The notes under the pieces were generated by a model that worked only from the letters and a program-made list of their open reading frames with translations, was not told where the DNA came from and did no database searches. A stretch of DNA of 64,000 nt from Lentzea sp. NBRC 105346 (GTDB taxonomy: Bacteria; Actinomycetota; Actinomycetes; Mycobacteriales; Pseudonocardiaceae): contig NZ_BSTQ01000006.1 in NCBI RefSeq assembly GCF_030269605.1, positions 62,001-126,000 of the forward strand, in the 5' to 3' direction. Shown in pieces: positions 1-7,265 of the stretch. The position numbers and the translations under genes were made by a program. Numbering within the stretch: the stretch's first letter is position 1; the number at the start of each line of letters is the position of its first letter.

Positions 1-133
1 GCCCAGCATTTGCCTCGCGCTCAAGCAGCTCGGCCACCGGAACGGCTCCCGGTCGGCAGCCGTCATGCTTGGCTGTGCATCGTCGGTTCGCCGACTCGAC
101 AGGCTGGACAGCCGCCGCAGATCGTCCGCTCAT
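1..133 (-). CDS. Partial hypothetical protein, runs off the left edge
   Basis: Only the first 44 codons are in the window, starting at an ATG that overlaps the stop codon of the gene at 130-357 by 4 bases (ATGA), so it is the last visible gene of a leftward operon. The visible end reads VPVAELLEREA; short VxVAELLxRE motifs occur in several actinobacterial proteins near cell-envelope and regulatory genes, but this is too little to name a family. No transmembrane segment or catalytic motif is visible in the fragment. The reading frame and the translational coupling are the main support. Confidence 0.55.
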   Translation of the reverse strand, partial: MSGRSAAAVQPVESANRRCTAKHDGCRPGAVPVAELLEREANAG

Positions 134-357
134 CGTGTCTGTCCAAGCGTTGCTATCGGGGAATCTGGATGTCTGGCCGCCGCTTCACGCAGCTTGCGGA
201 GGGCGCTCTCAGCCGCGTTGATAAAGGCCGGTTCGCCGGACGCGGTCACCACGACGGCCGCCCGGCTGATCGCCGCCAGCTCGGCGGCGGTGAGTTGCAC
301 CGTCACCGCCGACAGGTCCTCTGCGGGTGGCTTCTTGGGCTTCGCTGCACGCGCCAT
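130..357 (-). CDS. Small hypothetical protein (75 aa)
   Basis: The chosen ATG at 357 lies 7 bases after the stop of the resolvase-like gene 365-766, and the stop overlaps the next start, which fits an operon. The protein begins MARAAKPKKPPAED and is then a compact, Ala-rich helical stretch with the pattern VTVQLTAAELAAISRAA. A longer reading to 519 would run back across the upstream gene and was not used. No family recognised. Because it is encoded with resolvase-fold proteins it may be a small DNA-binding or accessory protein, but that is a guess. Confidence 0.6.
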   Translation of the reverse strand: MARAAKPKKPPAEDLSAVTVQLTAAELAAISRAAVVVTASGEPAFINAAESALRKLREAAARHPDSPIATLGQTR

Positions 358-364
358 AACCCGG

Positions 365-766
365 CTACCACGGGAGTGTTGGCGTCGTGTGAGCGTCCCG
401 AATATCCGCAATGCTCGGCTGCACGACGAACAGCAGACAGCCCTGTTGCCGCAGGAGCACCGCAGCGCCCAGCACCTCACCGTGATAGCCCGAGAGGTGC
501 CCAAGTGACGGCATGACAACGCCTGCGGGGCGATGGATGCTCACGAGCCGATGCAAGGCGTGAAATCCCGGACGTCGAAGCGGAGCCTGTACGCCGGTGT
601 CAGCGCACACGGTGCCAAGCACCAATCGGTGCTCGACTGCCCAGCGCTTGAGCGCCAACCGTGCGTCAGGCACCGAGCCGAGTTGGTCGGCTGACACCCG
701 TACGTAGCCGAAGACTTCCGTACCAGGAGGCAACCGCCGTGTGAGCGTAGGGACGATGCGGATCAC
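365..766 (-). CDS. Resolvase-fold protein with a partly decayed active site (133 aa)
   Basis: Residues 15-120 resemble the N-terminal catalytic domain of serine recombinases: the segment FGYVRVSADQ keeps the Y-x-R-x-S pattern around the nucleophilic serine, and RPGF occurs where resolvases have it. The second active-site motif, normally LDRLSR with the arginines that stabilise the DNA-protein bond, reads LGHLSG, so catalysis is doubtful. There is no DNA-binding or zinc-ribbon domain, and the length is about that of the catalytic domain alone. The GTG start at 766 overlaps the stop of the paralogue 763-1131 by 4 bases, indicating translational coupling; a start at 805 would give a 43-base overlap and is less likely. 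Possible role: a regulator or dimerisation partner derived from a recombinase. Confidence 0.65.
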   Translation of the reverse strand: MIRIVPTLTRRLPPGTEVFGYVRVSADQLGSVPDARLALKRWAVEHRLVLGTVCADTGVQAPLRRPGFHALHRLVSIHRPAGVVMPSLGHLSGYHGEVLGAAVLLRQQGCLLFVVQPSIADIRDAHTTPTLPW

Positions 767-1131
767 GCCGACACGCCGTTCCCGCTGATGACGAACAGCT
801 TGCACGCGGCGCTCGTGATGCGGTCTTTCAGTACGTTCCGGAGGCCGCTCTCGGTCGACAGGTCGTCGAGCGTCGGCACGACCACGCCGAACGTGTCCGG
901 GAACGACAGCACGTCGACCAGGGCCGTGAACCCCATCCGCGCCACGGTGTCAGCGGGCACCTGGCGATCTATGAAGACCGCACCCAGCCAACACCCGTGC
1001 GCGGCTGCCACCACCGCCATCTGCTTACGCAGCAAGGCAATCTCGATCTCGTCCGGCTCTTCCATGCGGATGTAGCCGTACATCACCTTCTGGAGCAGTC
1101 CGCCGGTTGTTGGGTCGGCCGGGAACGGCAT
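763..1131 (-). CDS. Resolvase-fold protein lacking the catalytic serine (122 aa)
   Basis: This is the first gene of the leftward operon; the ATG at 1131 has GAGGTAG 8 bases upstream. The fold signature of a serine-recombinase catalytic domain is recognisable (YGYIRMEEPDE, then an Arg/Gln-rich helix, MGFTALVDVL and VVVPTLDDLST), but the serine position is occupied by Met-Glu and the LDRLSR motif by LDDLST. It therefore looks catalytically dead. It is a distant paralogue of the next gene. The divergent XRE regulator gene and a perfect palindrome lie upstream, so the operon may be controlled from that shared region. Confidence 0.6.
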   Translation of the reverse strand: MPFPADPTTGGLLQKVMYGYIRMEEPDEIEIALLRKQMAVVAAAHGCWLGAVFIDRQVPADTVARMGFTALVDVLSFPDTFGVVVPTLDDLSTESGLRNVLKDRITSAACKLFVISGNGVSA

Positions 1132-1311
1132 CACAGCGCTACCTCTGTCGTCAGCGTGGCGGGCATGGGCGGCACCTGAACGCCAGGGCTTTTCGGGGGT
1201 TGTGCGGGCAAGGGTCGAGGGAGAGAAGCCCCGCCCGCGCCCCGGTCGGGGTGCCGCCAACGTCCAGGTGCCTGAAACCCACTCAAGCCCGGCCCTCGGA
1301 CTGTGGGTAAG

Positions 1312-1335
1312 TGTGTGGCGACGCATTGCCACACA
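1312..1335. promoter_or_regulatory. Perfect palindrome in the divergent promoter region, candidate operator
   Basis: Eight-base arms TGTGTGGC and GCCACACA are separated by 8 bases, making a 24-base dyad between two divergent transcription units. Size and position are typical of an operator for a dimeric HTH repressor, and the divergent gene at 1399 encodes an XRE protein, so autoregulation is a reasonable inference. Confidence 0.5.
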
Positions 1336-1398
1336 GACCGCCACCTGCGACTACGCTTCTGGGGGAGCAATCGCGGCGACACTGGACGGGTGAACGAC

Positions 1399-2724
1399 AT
1401 GACGCGGGAAGCGGCAGCAATCGCGGAGCTGCGCCGCACCCTCGGTAAGCGACTCGCCGGGTTCCGCAAGGCCGCCAAGCTCACGCAGGCCCAACTTGGG
1501 GCAGCCGTGCACTGCCACCGGACGACCCTCGCCCACCTGGAGATCGGGCGCGGCCGTGCCGACGAAGACTTGTGGGCGCGTGCCGATGAAGCCTGTCAGG
1601 CAGACGGCGCACTACTCGCTGCGTTCCAGGAGTTCGAGGCGCAGCGGCAAGCTCACCTGCACCAAGCCAAGATGGTTGAACTGGCCGCTGTCCATGAGCG
1701 CCTAGAGACCTGGCGAACGGTGCCACTCGGGGGAGACGAGCCATTTACTGCGCATGGAGTTTCTGCACCCGGTCAGTCGCTCGCTGGACTCATCGACGTG
1801 CTTGGCCCAGCCCAGACGCTCACCACCGCCGCCGAGTACACCAGGGGGATCATCCAGCGCTACGAGCTGGAAGGGCCGCAGCGTCTTGCCCCGGAGCTGT
1901 TCAGCCTGCGGCAGCTCAACCAGGAGCTCGGTAAGCGCATCGAAGAAGCCGACCGCGCAGCGCTGACAAAGCTCAGTGCGCAGCAGGCCGCCTTGCTGGC
2001 CTACATGGCGGTGAACCTCAGTCGGTATGCCGACGCCGATCACTTCGCGCTTGAAGCGGGCTTGCTGGCAACGGCGCTCGGCGACAACGGGATGCTTGCA
2101 TGGGTTAAGGGCACACAGAGCTTCACGGCCTACTACCGCAAGCAGTACCGGGAGGCCTTGGTTCTGGCCGAGGCTGGTGTTGAGATCGCCGGATCGGACT
2201 CGCAGCGCATCCGGCTACTGTCGAACGGCGTCGCGCGGGCGGCTGGAAAGCTCGGCGATCGGCGAACGGTCGAACGGGCGGTCAGCGAAGCGCTCGACCT
2301 CGCTACCAGGGCAAACGGCCCAGCCGGCATGGGCTCCTGCATCGACCTCGAACCGTACGGTTGGGCGCGTACTGCCTCGAACGCTGCGACGGCGTATCTG
2401 GCCGTTGGCGACTACGCGCGGGTGCTCGAATTGACCCAGGAACTCCGGCCGATCGTGGCCGCGTCCCAATCCGACTGGAGCCGATCGCTCGTCAGCCTGG
2501 ACGAGGCAACCGCCCTGACGATGAGCGCCCGTGCTGATCTGGAGCACGCGGCAGCCGTCGGCATGGAGGCCCTGGAGATGTCGGCCGCCAAGCCGATTGC
2601 TTCGGTCGGCTCTCGGGCGCGTGAGCTGGCAATGAGCCTGCACCAACGCGGCTGGGGCCACGCAAGCGTGAACTTTCTGGACGCAGTACGCGAGTGGCAT
2701 AAACCAAAGGAGATCGGTCGGTGA
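1399..2724 (+). CDS. XRE-family HTH regulator with C-terminal helical (TPR-like) repeats
   Basis: A 441-residue protein. Residues about 8-65 form a helix-turn-helix of the XRE/Cro type (GKRLAGFRKAAKLTQAQLGA, then a recognition helix HRTTLAHLEIGRG). The remainder is Ala/Leu-rich helices typical of the TPR-like C-terminal halves of actinobacterial regulators, with no membrane segment. The ATG at 1399 was chosen because GGACGGG lies 8 bases upstream; GTG at 1390 is the alternative. The 3' end carries AAAGGAG, the ribosome binding site for the next gene, whose GTG overlaps the TGA by 4 bases. Such regulators commonly sense small molecules or peptides through the repeat domain, but no ligand can be inferred here. 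Confidence 0.8.
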   Translation: MTREAAAIAELRRTLGKRLAGFRKAAKLTQAQLGAAVHCHRTTLAHLEIGRGRADEDLWARADEACQADGALLAAFQEFEAQRQAHLHQAKMVELAAVHERLETWRTVPLGGDEPFTAHGVSAPGQSLAGLIDVLGPAQTLTTAAEYTRGIIQRYELEGPQRLAPELFSLRQLNQELGKRIEEADRAALTKLSAQQAALLAYMAVNLSRYADADHFALEAGLLATALGDNGMLAWVKGTQSFTAYYRKQYREALVLAEAGVEIAGSDSQRIRLLSNGVARAAGKLGDRRTVERAVSEALDLATRANGPAGMGSCIDLEPYGWARTASNAATAYLAVGDYARVLELTQELRPIVAASQSDWSRSLVSLDEATALTMSARADLEHAAAVGMEALEMSAAKPIASVGSRARELAMSLHQRGWGHASVNFLDAVREWHKPKEIGR

Positions 2725-3425
2725 CGTTTCCGGCGCAGCCCCCTGCCAGTCTCGATGACCCTACGGTTATCCAGGCCCATGACTGGGAGGCGTTCCGCAG
2801 CGCCGGACACATGCAGAACCACTGGAGCCGCGCCACCTGGACGGTTCCGCGTCGGACGTATCACTGGATGCTGTCGTTTCACGATGCGCCCGATGTGCGG
2901 GAGCTGGCCGCGAAATGCCAAGCCAACATCGACCGACCCGAGTTCGATCTCATCCCGCTTGACCTCGTCCATATGACCATCGGGCGGATTGCCTTTACTG
3001 ACGAGATTGACCGTCCGACGATTGCGCGGCTTGCAGAGGCAGCGCAGGCCAGTTGTGCCACGCTGCCCGCCTTTGATCTCACCGTAGGGCCGCTGACCGG
3101 TTCACGCGGCGCACTGCGCTACTCGGTTGCGCCGTGGTCGCCGTTGCTCGAACTACACCGCCGCTTGAGTGCTGTCACGAGCGAACAGCTCGGTAGCGCC
3201 GATCGGCTCGATACCGAGCGTTTCAGGCCGCACATCAGCATTGCCTACAGTAATGCGGATGTACCCCTGGCTGGCCTCCTCCCGCTTATGAATGAGCTGC
3301 GTACGTTCGGAACGGCTCCTACGAAAGTCACCGCGGCTTCGCTGGTGGAATTGCGACTTGAAGACCGCGTGTATCGGTACGAGGAAGTGTCTCGCATTCC
3401 TCTGGGAGTCGGCACGCAATCTTGA
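2721..3425 (+). CDS. 2H phosphoesterase, 2'-5' RNA ligase family
   Basis: The 234-residue protein has both signature motifs of the 2H phosphoesterase superfamily: H-M-T at about residue 84 (LVHMTIGR) and H-I-S at about residue 171 (FRPHISIAY). Members cleave or form 2',5'-phosphodiester bonds or cyclic phosphates in RNA or nucleotides; the two histidines are the general acid and base. GTG start at 2721 with AAAGGAG about 8 bases upstream, overlapping the stop of the XRE regulator, so the two proteins are made together. The pairing suggests an RNA- or nucleotide-signal function controlled by the regulator, but the substrate is unknown. The last strongly GC-biased gene before the lower-GC island. 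Confidence 0.8.
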   Translation: MTFPAQPPASLDDPTVIQAHDWEAFRSAGHMQNHWSRATWTVPRRTYHWMLSFHDAPDVRELAAKCQANIDRPEFDLIPLDLVHMTIGRIAFTDEIDRPTIARLAEAAQASCATLPAFDLTVGPLTGSRGALRYSVAPWSPLLELHRRLSAVTSEQLGSADRLDTERFRPHISIAYSNADVPLAGLLPLMNELRTFGTAPTKVTAASLVELRLEDRVYRYEEVSRIPLGVGTQS

Positions 3426-3442
3426 TCGGCACAGCTTTGCGC

Positions 3443-3472
3443 TTGCAGAAAATCGTGTAGTTCCTGCATAAT
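3443..3472 (+). promoter_or_regulatory. Candidate sigma-70-type promoter for the 3,504 gene
   Basis: TTGCAG (3443-3448) and CATAAT (3467-3472) are separated by 18 bases. A perfect -10 AT box is unusual for the surrounding GC-rich DNA. The start codon follows 31 bases later, but the leader has only a weak ribosome binding site. Confidence 0.45.
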
Positions 3473-3503
3473 TCGGCATAGATCAACCTAAACGAGACAA
3501 TCT

Positions 3504-4124
3504 ATGTCGAAAACACAGTCACAAAAGGGATTCGGCGCTATCGGGGTAGTTGCAATTATCCTGGTTATAGCCGTCGTTGCGTTCGCAGGCTGGTACGTCT
3601 GGAACAAGAGCAAGAAAGACGACACCAAGCCAACCGGCCAAACTGCGCAGAACCAAGACCAACCTAAACCCGATGAGCAGAAGCCTGCTGATCCCACGGA
3701 AGGTGGAAAGTATCTCGTCATCTCTGAGTGGGGCGTGAGGTTCCCATTACCTGAAAGCCAACGAGGCGACGTTAAGTACGGCATTGAGACCTACAAGAGC
3801 GATGGCGCACAAGCCGCCTGGTTTGAAGTTGGAAAGATTGCAAACTTGCCGGATAGTAACTGCAAGCTTCATGCGGCTGGCGTTAATAGCACCGGGCAAT
3901 CTGGTGGTATCGGAGTTGTTCTCTCAAGGGAGAGTCAACCACTTCCCGCTGACGAAGCCGGAGTCTATAACTCGACTGTGCCCCACGTTGGGGACTACTG
4001 GTATTACGTTGGAAGATCCAGAGGTTCGTGCTCTCCTACCGAGGCGAGCCAACAGTTGGAACTTGACGCTGGGTTCGCTCTTTTGACGTCGCTAACCCGC
4101 CTCGAAGCCGTACCGCGCCAATAG
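3504..4124 (+). CDS. Membrane-anchored extracytoplasmic protein, Saccharibacteria-like
   Basis: A 206-residue protein with one N-terminal transmembrane helix (about residues 9-31, GFGAIGVVAIILVIAVVAFA followed by GWYVWNKSKK), then a Lys/Gln/Pro-rich linker (33-60) and a soluble outside domain with three cysteines. The N-terminal GF-hydrophobic-GWYVW-NKSKK pattern is one I associate with many small surface proteins of Candidatus Saccharibacteria (TM7), not with actinomycetes. Codon choice is also unlike the flanking genes, with many A/T third positions. It is followed by the CHAP-domain gene in the same orientation. The function of the outer domain is unknown; a transferred origin is an inference. 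Confidence 0.65.
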   Translation: MSKTQSQKGFGAIGVVAIILVIAVVAFAGWYVWNKSKKDDTKPTGQTAQNQDQPKPDEQKPADPTEGGKYLVISEWGVRFPLPESQRGDVKYGIETYKSDGAQAAWFEVGKIANLPDSNCKLHAAGVNSTGQSGGIGVVLSRESQPLPADEAGVYNSTVPHVGDYWYYVGRSRGSCSPTEASQQLELDAGFALLTSLTRLEAVPRQ

Positions 4125-4170
4125 AAGAAATAAGAAGCAAAATAACTAGGGGGTGGGCAAGGAGCACAAC

Positions 4171-5739
4171 TTGTCTACTAATCCTGAATCTCATCCTGTC
4201 GATCAACTGATGTCGCAATTGGATGTTGCCTCACACGCCCGCTTTCAATCCGTTCTCGATGCTGGCAAGAATCTGGCTGTTCGAGCTATAGCTGCTATCG
4301 GTATTGCCACGAGTGTAATCACCGTCGAATCGGTCGCTAACCCGCCGAGTGCCGTCGCTGAAACGGGAGGCTATCCAGACTCGGACGCTGCCGACTGTTC
4401 AGCGATGTTTGATAAGTATTCGTGGTGCAAAGATGAAAACAATAACGGTAGTTTCGGCAATGGTGAACAGTGGAGTCCCCGCGGCTACGACTATAAAAAC
4501 TGCACTGACTGGGCTGCATGGCGAGCACCCCAACTTTCAGGAAAGGGCGTACCTGCCGGGCTGGGGAACGCCGCCAGCTGGGATAACAATGCTCCCTCAT
4601 CATGGGACAAGGACGCCACCACGCCCGAACCTGGTGACATAGCGCAGAGCGAGACCACCGCGCCTTATGGTCATGTAGGTGTTGTAGAGGGTTACGTTAA
4701 GAACGCGCAGGGAGTCGTAACTTCCATAACTGTTTCTGAGTACAACAAAGGTGGAAACGGAGAGTATCAGCTCAACACATATAATCGTGCCGCCGATGGT
4801 ACATATCCGCGTGGATCAGGCAAGAAGTGGGACACTTTCCTCGATCTTAACGGTGCTGGCAAGGGTATCAACGGTGCAGACTTGAATAACGGTTCAGGTA
4901 ACGGTGGTTCCAATCCCGCCAAAACCCACATGCTCCTCGATGGCCTCGATCGAGTCCAAGCCCGTGACACCATTGGAGAGCAAGGCTGGGTAGAAGAAAC
5001 CAATGCAGGCGGTGCCAAAGACGTTGCAACCGGCGGTGGGGTGCAACTCGTACTTGACCACGCAGGTCGTGTCTGGTCACGCAACACACTCGGGAAAGAG
5101 GGCTGGCGTATGGAGACCCAAGAGCCTTCAGCCGTTGAAATCGAAATGGGTAGCGACGGCACCATGATGCTGCGGGACTTTGCCAGCCGTATCTACGCCA
5201 AGAAGTATGGTGAAGCCGACTGGGTAAAGATTGCCGACGAAGGGGCTGCCCAGGACATCGAAACCAACGGTGGCGTGATGGCCCTCCGCAACTATGCCGA
5301 TCAAATCCAGATCCGTAGCGGCTCCATCACTAATGGCTATTGGTATGCGGCCACAAATGAATACTCCGCCCGTGAGCTGGAAGTCGGGAGCGACGGCACC
5401 CTTATGATCCGCAACTACATTGATGAAGTCTATACCCGGAAAGAGGGTGACTGGGTTAGAGAGTCGAATCCAGGCGGAGCAGCAGAAATAGCCACCAACG
5501 GCGGCCTGCGAGTCGTTCGCAACTACGCCGGGGAAATTTGGCGGAAGAGCGGTGCTCTCAACATGGACGGCTGGCAGCCCGATGCCGCAGCTGGTTCCGC
5601 CGTTGAAGTCCAAGTGGCCGATGACGGTACTCGCATCATCCGCGACCATATCAACCGTATCTATGCCCGTGGCATGGGGCCGAATGATGATTGGGTCCGG
5701 GAGACAGGTCAGGACGCAGCTAAGATGATTGCCGACTAA
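4171..5739 (+). CDS. Secreted CHAP-domain protein with C-terminal tandem repeats
   Basis: The TTG at 4171 is preferred because AAGGAG lies 6 bases upstream; GTG at 4153 is the alternative. A hydrophobic stretch (about residues 28-55, AVRAIAAIGIATSVITV) ending near AVAETGG is a likely secretion signal. A CHAP amidase/peptidase domain follows, with the nucleophile motif KNCTDWAAWRAP, EPGDIAQ and the histidine motif YGHVGVVEGY, so peptidoglycan cleavage is likely. From about residue 245 to the end there are roughly seven degenerate repeats of about 38 residues, with a motif like IATNGG, RNYAGEIW and GDWVRE; this is probably a propeller-like binding domain. GC is about half (28 of 60 on one line I counted), far below the flanks. 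The stop overlaps the convergent gene. Confidence 0.75.
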   Translation: MSTNPESHPVDQLMSQLDVASHARFQSVLDAGKNLAVRAIAAIGIATSVITVESVANPPSAVAETGGYPDSDAADCSAMFDKYSWCKDENNNGSFGNGEQWSPRGYDYKNCTDWAAWRAPQLSGKGVPAGLGNAASWDNNAPSSWDKDATTPEPGDIAQSETTAPYGHVGVVEGYVKNAQGVVTSITVSEYNKGGNGEYQLNTYNRAADGTYPRGSGKKWDTFLDLNGAGKGINGADLNNGSGNGGSNPAKTHMLLDGLDRVQARDTIGEQGWVEETNAGGAKDVATGGGVQLVLDHAGRVWSRNTLGKEGWRMETQEPSAVEIEMGSDGTMMLRDFASRIYAKKYGEADWVKIADEGAAQDIETNGGVMALRNYADQIQIRSGSITNGYWYAATNEYSARELEVGSDGTLMIRNYIDEVYTRKEGDWVRESNPGGAAEIATNGGLRVVRNYAGEIWRKSGALNMDGWQPDAAAGSAVEVQVADDGTRIIRDHINRIYARGMGPNDDWVRETGQDAAKMIAD

Positions 5740-6425
5740 CCCTCAGTCGGAGAGCTATCTTGCGCTTCGCTCTCCGGATTCGTATATAGGAATGGAATCC
5801 GTTCGTTGACGCTGCGAAGTTTATTCAACTCCCCTGGCGTCATCTCGCGGACCTGATCTTTGACTTTCGCTAGTACTTCTTCGGCTGCCACCCTCAGGCC
5901 TGTGAAGTCGAAGTATATGGTGATCTCGCTTTCAATGTCGCGGCAATCAATCATGTACCATCCCGTTCCGTTGGGTTCGGGCATCTCCGTGGCCGGAGTC
6001 TCGTCGAGAATGTCAGGTCTGAATCCTGCTTTTAGTACGGCTCCGTCCAGAGTTCGCCCATAATCGGCCATTACCCAAGCGCGGCCGACGTGCACGACGG
6101 GATTTCGTGCGCAGTACCAAAACGCGTCGGCGACAGCTTTTGGCCAACCGGTTTTTCTGGCAAGCCAGGGTACAAGAGTATCGTCAATACCCAGGGGCTT
6201 CACGCTCTTCTTGCTTATGTGGGCCAGGCGGTTAAGGAGGGCGGAGTGCCAAAATATCAGCTCCGCTTCTTCGAGATAGTGATACCTGCCTGCGCGTGCT
6301 TCGCTCTTCAGTCTCGCAAGTTTTGTATCCATGTGCTGAAGCCAGAAGTCAAGCTCACCTAGGCCGTGGCGTAGCCACGCTTGGCGTGTCTCTTCTGGAT
6401 CAAAATTTGCAGGCATTGATGGCAT
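5736..6425 (-). CDS. Hypothetical protein in the lower-GC island (229 aa)
   Basis: Convergent with the CHAP gene. I recognise no family. The N-terminus is rich in aromatic residues (DFWLQHMDTKLARLK, LIFWHSALLNRLAHISKK) and predicted mainly helical; the C-terminal part has a beta-rich segment (SEITIYFDFTGLRVAAEEVL). No membrane segment or signal peptide is seen, so it is likely cytoplasmic. The ATG at 6425 was chosen because a good -10/-35 pair lies just upstream and would place transcription start very near it; TTG at 6446 lies inside that promoter spacer. Base composition matches the two preceding genes. Confidence 0.6.
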   Translation of the reverse strand: MPSMPANFDPEETRQAWLRHGLGELDFWLQHMDTKLARLKSEARAGRYHYLEEAELIFWHSALLNRLAHISKKSVKPLGIDDTLVPWLARKTGWPKAVADAFWYCARNPVVHVGRAWVMADYGRTLDGAVLKAGFRPDILDETPATEMPEPNGTGWYMIDCRDIESEITIYFDFTGLRVAAEEVLAKVKDQVREMTPGELNKLRSVNERIPFLYTNPESEAQDSSPTEG

Positions 6426-6433
6426 CTGTGGAT

Positions 6434-6463
6434 ATTGTATGATCAAACGTATTCTCTGTCGAA
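6434..6463 (-). promoter_or_regulatory. Candidate promoter for the 6,425 gene
   Basis: On the minus strand TTCGAC (6463-6458) and TACAAT (6439-6434) are spaced by 18 bases. The ATG at 6425 starts only 8 bases after the -10 box, so a leaderless or near-leaderless transcript is possible. Confidence 0.45.
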
Positions 6464-6534
6464 TGTCAATAGCATGTAACAGACAGCCCGGCTACCGTGG
6501 CGCAGCCCGGCTGTCTGTGTTTCGACCATTGACG

Positions 6535-6846
6535 CTACGCCGCGCGTGGCCGTCGCTTCCGCGCACCGATCTCCCGCAGGAGCCGCCTGATCGTCTTCTC
6601 TCCTGTTCCGTAGCGCTGCGCTAGTTCTGACTGTGTCGCTCCGTCTAGGTACGCAGCCGCCAGCTCCGCGACCCCGTCCTCACCCAGCCGTTCCCCGAAT
6701 GTCGTCCGCTGCGCCACGTGCTCATCTGACTGCACACTGAGCCGCTGTCCACTGTCCAAGCCGCCTACCCCAGTGAGCTTCCTGATCACCGTCTCAAGCT
6801 CGAACAGCAGGTCTGTGCGGTTCGAGTAAGGGCTAATGAGGTCCAC
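6535..6846 (-). CDS. HTH protein resembling the DNA-binding tail of a resolvase (103 aa)
   Basis: The C-terminal half contains a clean helix-turn-helix of the Hin/resolvase type: VAELAAAYLDGATQSELAQR followed by YGTGEKTIRRLLREIG and a basic tail KRRPRAA. The N-terminal part (about 45 residues) has no catalytic domain. It may be a free-standing DNA-binding protein or the surviving end of a recombinase. GTG start at 6846; the upstream hairpin at 6849-6885 lies in its leader or promoter region. It sits at the right end of the accessory block and just before ordinary chromosome, which fits a remnant of a mobile element. Confidence 0.6.
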   Translation of the reverse strand: MDLISPYSNRTDLLFELETVIRKLTGVGGLDSGQRLSVQSDEHVAQRTTFGERLGEDGVAELAAAYLDGATQSELAQRYGTGEKTIRRLLREIGARKRRPRAA

Positions 6847-7265
6847 TCATGGGGGGCGAGTGCTCGCGGAGAGCGCTCGCCCCCATTCGTTTCGGGTGTT
6901 TTCTGGGGGCCGAGCCCCCAGACCCCGCGCCGGGGGCAAGCCCCCGGACCCCCGGTGGGTTCCTCCGGTGGTTCCTCTCGTCCGCATGCTTCGCTCGGCG
7001 CCCGTAACGCGCGCAGCGCGATTCGGGGCGGCGAGTGATCACGATGCCGAAGGCGAGCCACGGGACCAGGACCAACTACGAAACGCAACGGCGAGCGAAG
7101 CGAAGCCCTTGCCCCTCACCCCTTCCGCCCCTCCTCCTCCTTCATCTCGCCCCTTTCTTGCTCTCCCAAGTCCCTCTCCCTGCAACCTCAAGTCCTCCCC
7201 AAGGAGCATGAGCCATCGGGGTATAGGTGGCCGATAGGTCAATCTGTAGGGGTTAGGTTGACCTG
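6847..7265. other. Non-coding, hairpin-rich spacer between accessory block and chromosome
   Basis: No convincing gene. It holds an inverted repeat at 6849-6885 (arms ATGGGGGGCGAG / CTCGCCCCCAT, with an inner GCTC/GAGC pair) and a very G/C-run-rich stretch at about 6900-6970 that can form several overlapping hairpins. Open frames here on both strands are composition artefacts. It probably serves as transcription insulation and marks the boundary of the accessory DNA. Confidence 0.5.

Noticed and set aside
6895..6975. G/C-run-rich stretch as a possible G-quadruplex switch or CRISPR-like repeat
   Set aside because: No regular repeat-spacer structure; overlapping GGGGC/GCCCC runs are common in intergenic actinomycete DNA.
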